A stretch of 8,687 nt of DNA. Origin: Burkholderiales bacterium. Its GTDB lineage: Bacteria; Pseudomonadota; Gammaproteobacteria; Burkholderiales; SG8-41. The stretch spans positions 1 through 8,687 of the forward strand of contig JAIESJ010000115.1 in NCBI GenBank assembly GCA_019746155.1, written 5' to 3'. Every line of letters begins with the position of its first letter. Within the stretch, counting starts at the first letter, position 1. The notes beneath the pieces were generated by a model. It did no database searches. It was not told the DNA's origin and saw nothing but the letters and a program-made list of their open reading frames with translations. Below are positions 1 to 5,275 of the stretch, piece by piece. A program made the position numbers and the translations under genes.

Positions 1-1
1 G

Positions 2-193
2 TTGCATCGCGCCGGGGGCGACGCCGGGGTGCCGGTGGCGGCGCGCCCGCTGTCGGTGGCGCGGCTCGAGTGGGAGCACATCCAGAAGGTGCTCACCGAG
101 TGCGGTGGCAACATCTCCGAGACCGCACGCCGGCTGGGCATGCACCGTCGCACATTACAAAGAAAACTTGCAAAACGCCCTGTGCGTTATTGA
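2..193 (+). CDS. regA: RegA/RoxR/PrrA-type response regulator, C-terminal fragment (5' end outside window)
   Basis: These are the last 63 codons of a protein that begins before the window; the apparent TTG at base 2 is simply the first whole codon. A Gly/Pro/Ala-rich linker (about residues 4-17 of the fragment) leads into a Fis-type helix-turn-helix. Its key stretches are WEHIQKVL, then NISETARRLGMHRRTLQRKL. This matches the DNA-binding end of the RegA/PrrA/ActR/RoxR family, where ETARRL-MHRRTLQR is almost invariant and a proline-rich linker joins it to the receiver domain. In that family the protein is phosphorylated by a RegB-type redox-sensing histidine kinase and controls respiratory, energy and carbon genes. 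The receiver domain and the kinase gene are not in view, so the two-component assignment rests on this end alone. The gene ends at TGA 191-193 and converges on rpmE. Confidence 0.82.
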   Translation: MHRAGGDAGVPVAARPLSVARLEWEHIQKVLTECGGNISETARRLGMHRRTLQRKLAKRPVRY

Positions 194-230
194 TTGCCGC
201 CGCTTGCGATTTTGACGGTTTGGAATGCTG

Positions 231-265
231 AAAAAGACAAAGGACAGCCTCGGCTGCCCTTTGTC
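231..265 (-). terminator. Rho-independent terminator of rpmE
   Basis: A near-perfect inverted repeat spans 236-265. The arms begin GACAAAGG and end CCTTTGTC, giving about 13 pairs plus one position that is a G-U wobble on the minus-strand RNA and an A-C mismatch on the plus strand. On the minus strand the stem is followed at once by five Ts (complement of 231-235), directly downstream of the rpmE stop. On the plus strand there is no T run, so it should mainly stop rpmE transcription, although the stem could also buffer read-through from the regA side. Confidence 0.88.
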
Positions 266-281
266 ATGAGAAATGAATAAG

Positions 282-512
282 CTATGCCGCCGCCTTGGAC
301 TTGGCGGGCGTTTTGCTGCCGTATTTCTGCCTGAATTTCTCGACGCGCCCCGCAGTGTCGACGATTTTCTGCTTGCCGGTGTAGAACGGGTGGCAGGCCG
401 AGCACACCTCGACGTGCAGGTCCTTGCCCAGCGTCGAACGCGTTTTCCACGTGTTGCCGCAGCTGCACGCGACGTTTATCTCATTGTATTCAGGATGAAT
501 TTTTGCTTTCAT
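282..512 (-). CDS. rpmE: 50S ribosomal protein L31 (zinc-binding C+ type)
   Basis: A 76-residue L31 protein of the large ribosomal subunit. It starts MKAKIHPEYNEI and carries the zinc-binding cysteines C16, C18, C37 and C40 (CSC and CSAC), so it is the C+ form that can store zinc and not the zinc-free paralogue. The C-terminal tail is basic and alanine/lysine-rich. The frame stays open 30 codons further upstream, but I chose the ATG at 510-512: it gives the family's normal N-terminus, and a promoter lies at 555-583, which would place the longer start at about the -35 region. The Shine-Dalgarno is weak (GGA about 8-10 bases upstream). In many Betaproteobacteria rpmE directly follows rho; here about 2.3 kb of other genes separates them, and rpmE has its own promoter and terminator. 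Confidence 0.96.
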   Translation of the reverse strand: MKAKIHPEYNEINVACSCGNTWKTRSTLGKDLHVEVCSACHPFYTGKQKIVDTAGRVEKFRQKYGSKTPAKSKAAA

Positions 513-529
513 GGCAGTGTCCAGGCAGA

Positions 530-544
530 CCGGCTTGCAACCGG
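530..544 (-). promoter_or_regulatory. Small hairpin in the rpmE leader
   Basis: CCGG at 530-533 and CCGG at 541-544 can pair as a four-pair GC stem around a 7-base loop in the short rpmE leader. The whole 15-base element is almost palindromic. L31 is known to regulate its own synthesis through the mRNA leader in E. coli, so a role in translation is possible, but the stem is short and the function is inferred only from position. Confidence 0.25.
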
Positions 545-554
545 AAAGGGGCGA

Positions 555-583
555 ATTATGGCCGAATCGCCGGTATCTTGCAA
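555..583 (-). promoter_or_regulatory. Sigma-70 type promoter for rpmE
   Basis: On the minus strand a -35 box TTGCAA (578-583) and a -10 box CATAAT (555-560, five of six consensus bases) are separated by exactly 17 bases. The predicted start is near 548, giving a leader of about 35 bases before the rpmE ATG. The -35 box lies two bases beyond the stop codon of the upstream dehydrogenase, so rpmE can be expressed independently of that gene. Confidence 0.7.
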
Positions 584-585
584 GT

Positions 586-1644
586 TTACAATGCCTCGGC
601 AACGGCTTTGCCGAGATCGGCTGTGCCGGCTTTGCCTCCCAGGTCCGGGGTCTTGGGGCCTTCCAACAGCACGTTTTCGATGGCCTTCACCACGGCAGCC
701 GCGGCCTCGGGGCAGCCCAGATGGTCGAGCATCATCGCGCCCGACCAGATTTGCCCGAGCGGGTTGGCGATGTTCCTGCCGTAGATATCGGGCGCCGAGC
801 CGTGCACCGGCTCGAACAGCGACGGAAATGCGCGCTCCGGATTGATGTTGGCCGAGGGCGCAATGCCGATGGTGCCGGTCGCCGCCGGCCCCAGATCGGA
901 CAGGATGTCGCCGAACAGGTTGGAGGCGACCACGACATCGAACCAGTCCGGATGCATCACGAAATGCGCACACAGGATGTCGATGTGGAACTGGTCGACC
1001 TTGATGCCGGGGTAGTGGGCGGACATCGCCTTGACGCGCTCGTCCCAGTACGGCATCGAAATCGAGATGCCGTTCGACTTGGTGGCCGAGGTCAGGTGCT
1101 TCCTGGGCCGGCTTGCCGCGAGTTCGAAGGCAAATTTCAGGATGCGATCCACGCCGTGGCGGGAGAACACCGCCTGCTGCGTCACGAATTCGCGCTCGGT
1201 GCCGGCATACATGCGGCCGCCCACCGAAGAGTATTCGCCTTCGCTGTTCTCGCGCACCACCCAGAAGTCGATGTCGCCCGGCTTGCGGTTGGCGAGCGGG
1301 CACTTCATGCCGGGCATCAGCCGCACCGGGCGCAGGTTCACGTACTGGTCATAGCCGCGCCGGAACGGGATCAGCAGGCCCCACAGCGAAACATGGTCGG
1401 GTATTTTGGCGGGCCAGCCCACCGCGCCGAAATAGATGGCGTCGTGCCGCTTGAGCTGCTCCAGACCGTCTTCGGGCATCATGCGCCCGTGCCGGTCGTA
1501 GTAGTCGCAGCTCCAGCCGAGCTCGTCGAACTTCCACTGAATGTCGAACTTGCGGCCGACGGCTTCCAGCACGCGCAGGCCTTCGGGCATGACTTCCTTG
1601 CCGATGCCGTCACCCGGGATGACGGCGATCTTGAAACGCTTCAT
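586..1644 (-). CDS. dmlA: Tartrate/D-malate dehydrogenase (decarboxylating), isopropylmalate dehydrogenase superfamily
   Basis: A 352-residue NAD-dependent beta-decarboxylating dehydrogenase. Visible landmarks in order: GDGIGKEV near the N-terminus (11-18), the substrate arginines around RRGYDQYVNLRPVR (95-108), RENSEGEYS (131-139), catalytic Y146 (GRMYAGTE) and K189 (ATKSNG), metal-binding D222, D246 and D250, and the NAD-site HGSAPDI (281-287) with IANPLGQIWS. The loops read RENSEGEYS and YDQYVNLRPVR, as in tartrate dehydrogenase and E. coli DmlA (361 aa), and not as in LeuB. The likely substrates are therefore D-malate, tartrate or a related 2-hydroxy acid, oxidised and decarboxylated in the cytoplasm. 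Exact substrate choice cannot be read from sequence. I chose the ATG at 1642-1644: it gives the standard MKRFKIAVIPGDG start, with AAGGA ten bases upstream. The open frame continues 27 codons upstream without family similarity. Confidence 0.9.
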   Translation of the reverse strand: MKRFKIAVIPGDGIGKEVMPEGLRVLEAVGRKFDIQWKFDELGWSCDYYDRHGRMMPEDGLEQLKRHDAIYFGAVGWPAKIPDHVSLWGLLIPFRRGYDQYVNLRPVRLMPGMKCPLANRKPGDIDFWVVRENSEGEYSSVGGRMYAGTEREFVTQQAVFSRHGVDRILKFAFELAASRPRKHLTSATKSNGISISMPYWDERVKAMSAHYPGIKVDQFHIDILCAHFVMHPDWFDVVVASNLFGDILSDLGPAATGTIGIAPSANINPERAFPSLFEPVHGSAPDIYGRNIANPLGQIWSGAMMLDHLGCPEAAAAVVKAIENVLLEGPKTPDLGGKAGTADLGKAVAEAL

Positions 1645-1680
1645 CGCTTGATTATCCTTGCAGAAATTCCAGAAATTGGC

Positions 1681-1711
1681 CGTATAGGATATCCGGAATT
1701 GCTTCCGTAAA
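1681..1711 (-). promoter_or_regulatory. Weak candidate promoter or operator upstream of the dehydrogenase
   Basis: In the 131-base gap upstream of the dehydrogenase the minus strand has TTTACG (1706-1711), a 19-base spacer and TATACG (1681-1686), each four of six consensus bases. Within the spacer are a perfect palindrome GGATATCC (1687-1694) and a hairpin CGGAA-TTGC-TTCCG (1694-1707). Such symmetry is compatible with a regulator site, and dmlA-type genes are often LysR-controlled, but no regulator gene is in view. The assignment is tentative. Confidence 0.25.
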
Positions 1712-1775
1712 ACAGTATCCCGCACCGTGGCGCGCGCATTGCGACCAGCCTGCGTGACGGTCCAGGTCCAGGGGG

Positions 1776-2240
1776 TTATCGCAGCAAGGGGCGCTGGCCG
1801 GGCGCCCAGTTTTCCATCAGCTCGCAGCAGGAGATGATTGCCTGCCGCGCGACTTGCGGGGCGACGACAGCGAAATGGGAATTGCCGGCGATGACGTTCA
1901 ATTCCACGAAGTAAACCTGGCCCGGCCGCGTTTCCATTCTCAGCGATCCCTGGTCCGGTCCCATGCCGTTGAGTACGTGCATGCCGGGGTTCACGTCGAT
2001 GCGGAAGAACGACTGCTGGAGCGTGGCGCCGATCAGCCGGCCGTCGACGTAGAGATCAGTGCCGCTTTCTTCCGCGTGGCGGTCGGTGCGGTAGACATAA
2101 ATGGCCGAGGTGGCCGGATGGGCGCGGAATTGCTTGGCTTCGGCGTCGCGCTGGGGCGAGGCTTGCGGCGTGGACGCGCAGCCGCCGAGGGCCGCGAGCG
2201 ACAATACCAGTAGCGTCAATATTTTCAGGTTGCCGGGCAT
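1776..2240 (-). CDS. DUF2846-type lipoprotein (downstream paralogue)
   Basis: A 154-residue predicted lipoprotein. A hydrophobic signal segment (about residues 5-18) ends in the lipobox LGGC with the lipidated cysteine at C21. The next residue is alanine, not aspartate, which suggests sorting to the outer membrane. After a polar linker the mature domain contains SAIYVYR, a VDGRLIGAT strand, FFRIDVNPGMH and PGQVYFVEL, the pattern of the DUF2846 family of small beta-rich lipoproteins of unknown function. Two adjacent cysteines near the C-terminus (ISCCELM) are absent from its neighbour. It lies 48 bases after the paralogue at 2289-2705 and is probably co-transcribed with it. I see no good Shine-Dalgarno before the ATG at 2238-2240. 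Family assignment is from memory of the pattern; the molecular role is unknown. Confidence 0.8.
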   Translation of the reverse strand: MPGNLKILTLLVLSLAALGGCASTPQASPQRDAEAKQFRAHPATSAIYVYRTDRHAEESGTDLYVDGRLIGATLQQSFFRIDVNPGMHVLNGMGPDQGSLRMETRPGQVYFVELNVIAGNSHFAVVAPQVARQAIISCCELMENWAPGQRPLLR

Positions 2241-2288
2241 GGCAAGACAAATAAAATGGATGTTGATTGACCCGCGGGTTGCGGCAGG

Positions 2289-2705
2289 TCAGTGCGATTC
2301 GATCAGTCCGGAGCGTAACACAATCCGGCGTCCCGAGTCTTCGTCCGTGGTGTGGAAAACGGAATGTGCGACGCGCGGGTTGACAACAATCTGGCGGACA
2401 AAATAGATTTTTCCTGCTTCGGTCGCAAGCGTGATCTCGCCGTTATCGCTGGCGTAACCGCTGATGCGATGCCGGCCCGGCGCCACTTCCCAGCGAAAGT
2501 AAGTGCCCGCATAGGTCGTTCCCATGATGGCATCGTCGAGTTTCACGGGAGCAGCCAACCGGCTGATGTCGGGGTCATTGCGTACCAGATAAATCACGGC
2601 CTTACCGGGCACGCTTTCGAATTTCTTTGCCTGAATGTCCTGCGGACTCGGCGGCAGTTGCACGCAGCCGGCGAGCAGTATTGCGGTCAACAGTCCTCGC
2701 CACAT
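2289..2705 (-). CDS. DUF2846-type lipoprotein (upstream paralogue)
   Basis: A 138-residue predicted lipoprotein with a very short signal: hydrophobic residues 5-12, then lipobox LAGC with C14 as the lipidated cysteine and valine after it. The mature domain shares a run of matching positions with the gene downstream: AKKF/AKQF, VIYLVR/AIYVYR, LDDAIMGTT/VDGRLIGAT, YFRWEVAPGRH/FFRIDVNPGMH and GKIYFV/GQVYFV. The two are therefore ancient tandem duplicates. The start ATG (2703-2705) has a strong AAGGAGGG (complement of 2709-2716) but with only three to four bases of spacing. The gene is the first complete one downstream of rho, separated by 163 bases that contain the rho 3'-end relic. Function unknown; probably a periplasm-facing outer-membrane lipoprotein. 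Confidence 0.8.
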   Translation of the reverse strand: MWRGLLTAILLAGCVQLPPSPQDIQAKKFESVPGKAVIYLVRNDPDISRLAAPVKLDDAIMGTTYAGTYFRWEVAPGRHRISGYASDNGEITLATEAGKIYFVRQIVVNPRVAHSVFHTTDEDSGRRIVLRSGLIESH

Positions 2706-2728
2706 AAACCCTCCTTGTCCGAGTTATC

Positions 2729-2755
2729 TCAGCCCCTGCGCATGGAGTCGAAGAA
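2729..2755 (-). pseudogene. Relic of a second, diverged rho 3' end (eight codons plus stop)
   Basis: Read on the minus strand this encodes FFDSMRRG followed by TGA, exactly the last eight residues and stop of the real rho gene at 2869-2895. The codons differ: Ser is TCC against AGC, the two Arg codons are CGC AGG against AGG CGT, and Gly is GGC against GGT, giving 20 of 27 bases identical. Identity of protein with only synonymous change points to a separate rho copy that evolved under selection, not to a recent slip duplication. Nothing upstream of the TTC codons or downstream of the stop resembles rho. It lies 140 bases past the real stop, out of frame with it, and just upstream of the lipoprotein Shine-Dalgarno. 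Confidence 0.7.
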
Positions 2756-2868
2756 GTAGCACACCGGAGGGCGGAGCAGGGGCCCCATGAAGTATATGGG
2801 GATGCGACCCCGCAGGTGGGCAGGATTTCGTATCAGGACCGCTGAAGCGCAGATGATTCCATGCGCGA

Positions 2869-4128
<1,260 letters not shown>

Positions 4129-4165
4129 ATGCGAATAGCGCCGCTACATAGGGGTGAAACCAGGG

Positions 4166-4195
4166 AAAAAGGAAGCGGGAGGATGCCACGCCCGC
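4166..4195 (-). terminator. Terminator- or attenuator-like hairpin between trxA and rho
   Basis: On the minus strand GCGGG (complement of 4191-4195) can pair with CCCGC (complement of 4175-4179) across an 11-base loop, followed by TTCCTTTTT (complement of 4166-4174). It sits in the 135-base gap between the trxA stop and the rho start. It could end part of the trxA transcript or act in a rho leader; rho is known to be autoregulated in its leader in E. coli. The stem is short, so the call is tentative. Confidence 0.35.
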
Positions 4196-4263
4196 GCCGG
4201 AACTGCTCGATTTATGCTGAAAGGAACGGCCTTGTTCAGGCGCAGGCAACAAGCGTATAGGGT

Positions 4264-4590
4264 TTAGATATGGCTGTCAATAAAGGCGGTTAGCTGTGAC
4301 TTGGAGAGCGCGCCGACCTTGGTCGCCTCGACGTTGCCGTTCTTGAACAGCATCAGCGTCGGGATGCCGCGAATCCCGTATTTGGGCGGTGTGGCCTGGT
4401 TCTCGTCGATGTTCAGCTTGGCAACCTTGAGTTTGCCGGAGTATTCCTTTGCGACTTCGTCGAGAATGGGGGCGATCATCTTGCAGGGGCCGCACCATTC
4501 CGCCCAGTAATCGACCAGGACCGGCGTCGGGGACTGCAGGACCTCGGGTTCAAAGGTATCGTCGGTGACGTAATGTATGTGCTCGCTCAT
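4264..4590 (-). CDS. trxA: Thioredoxin 1
   Basis: A 108-residue classical thioredoxin, the same length as E. coli TrxA. The active site WCGPC is at 32-36 (redox cysteines C33 and C36), the buried acid is D27, and the cis-proline is P77 in GIPTL. It reduces protein disulfides in the cytoplasm, with thioredoxin reductase as its electron source. The ATG at 4588-4590 has AAGG five bases upstream. A good sigma-70-like promoter lies at 4672-4701, leaving a leader of about 75 bases. The gene is divergent from fdxA and is followed by rho. No odd residues. Confidence 0.98.
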   Translation of the reverse strand: MSEHIHYVTDDTFEPEVLQSPTPVLVDYWAEWCGPCKMIAPILDEVAKEYSGKLKVAKLNIDENQATPPKYGIRGIPTLMLFKNGNVEATKVGALSKSQLTAFIDSHI

Positions 4591-4671
4591 GATGGCCTTG
4601 TAATTGTAAAAAAGATGGAAACTGCCGCGGAACGTGCGGCAACGGGAATTGTGGGAATTATGCTAACCAAA

Positions 4672-4701
4672 TTTATACGCGATGGGAAGCACCTGCGTCA
4701 A
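4672..4701 (-). promoter_or_regulatory. Sigma-70 type promoter for trxA (and probably rho)
   Basis: On the minus strand TTGACG (4696-4701, five of six) and TATAAA (4672-4677, five of six) are separated by 18 bases. The predicted start is near 4665. It is the best promoter match in the trxA/fdxA gap, and rho may be read from it through the weak hairpin at 4166-4195. Confidence 0.7.
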
Positions 4702-4736
4702 ACACTATAGTCGATACCGCGCTAGGGCCTTGTTTC

Positions 4737-4745
4737 TGTTAAAAT
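4737..4745 (+). promoter_or_regulatory. Extended -10 promoter candidate for fdxA
   Basis: TGTTAAAAT gives an extended -10 TG followed, after one base, by TAAAAT (five of six consensus bases). No convincing -35 hexamer stands 16-18 bases upstream, which is typical of extended -10 promoters. The predicted start is near 4752, about 46 bases before the fdxA ATG. An alternative -10, TATAGT at 4706-4711, has no better -35. Confidence 0.45.
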
Positions 4746-4797
4746 ATGGCGCGTTTTGCCGATTTCAAGCGTATCAATAATTTGCAGAAGGAGCATT

Positions 4798-5121
4798 ATG
4801 ACTTACGTTGTTACCGAGAGCTGCATCAAATGCAAATACACCGACTGCGTTGATGTATGCCCGGTAGATTGCTTCCGTGAAGGCCCCAACATGCTCGTCA
4901 TCGACCCCGACGAGTGCATCGACTGCACGCTGTGCGTGGCGGAATGCCCGGTCGAGGCGATTTTTGCCGAAGACGACGTGCCGGACGATCAGCGCCATTT
5001 TACCCAGTTGAACGCCGAACTTGCCAAGGTGTGGAAGCCGATCATCGAGAAAAAGGACGCTCCTGCGGACGCGGACGAATGGGCAAAAGTAAAGGAAAAA
5101 GAGCATCTGCTTGAGAAGTGA
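4798..5121 (+). CDS. fdxA: Ferredoxin FdxA, 7Fe type ([3Fe-4S] plus [4Fe-4S])
   Basis: A 107-residue electron-transfer protein. The cysteines fit the Azotobacter ferredoxin I layout shifted by one: C9, C17 and C50 should bind the [3Fe-4S] cluster, and C21, C40, C43 and C46 the [4Fe-4S] cluster, with C12 and C25 as extra cysteines. The N-terminal motif is CIKCKYTDCVDVCPVDC and the second CIDCTLCVAECP. The acidic and lysine-rich C-terminal extension (from about residue 60) is usual for this family. I chose the ATG at 4798 because it begins the conserved MTYVVTE and has AGAAGGAG at 4786-4793, only four bases before it; 14 further open codons upstream lack family similarity. It is divergent from trxA and precedes the repair genes with a 154-base gap that shows no strong terminator. 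The redox partner cannot be told from this window. Confidence 0.97.
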   Translation: MTYVVTESCIKCKYTDCVDVCPVDCFREGPNMLVIDPDECIDCTLCVAECPVEAIFAEDDVPDDQRHFTQLNAELAKVWKPIIEKKDAPADADEWAKVKEKEHLLEK

Positions 5122-5275
5122 GCATGCGCTGTCGGACGTCGGCATCGTCCGCGCTGCACGCGGATATGCCGCCGAGCGGGCAAAGATGAAAGAAAAGTAT
5201 TCCGAACGCTGATGCACCCGCCGCCCGTCAGTGGTGATATCCGGCAGGCCATAACCATCGTGGGCGTCTCCCCCG

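Noticed and set aside
511..1710. 399-codon plus-strand open frame opposite the dehydrogenase
   Set aside because: It mirrors the dehydrogenase codons on the other strand; the minus-strand protein has all catalytic motifs, while this frame is His/Arg/Val-rich with no recognisable domain.
2270..2279. Perfect 10-base palindrome ACCCGCGGGT between the lipoprotein genes
   Set aside because: GC-only core of a length expected by chance at this base composition; no flanking regulatory layout.
2783..2801. Inverted repeat CCCCAT / ATGGGG downstream of rho, considered as its terminator
   Set aside because: Only six pairs, with no T run on the minus strand after it; not convincing as a terminator.
5133..5151. 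Hairpin CGGACG / CGTCCG after fdxA, considered as a terminator
   Set aside because: Six-pair stem with no T tract after it, so it does not qualify as an intrinsic terminator; fdxA may read through toward the repair genes.
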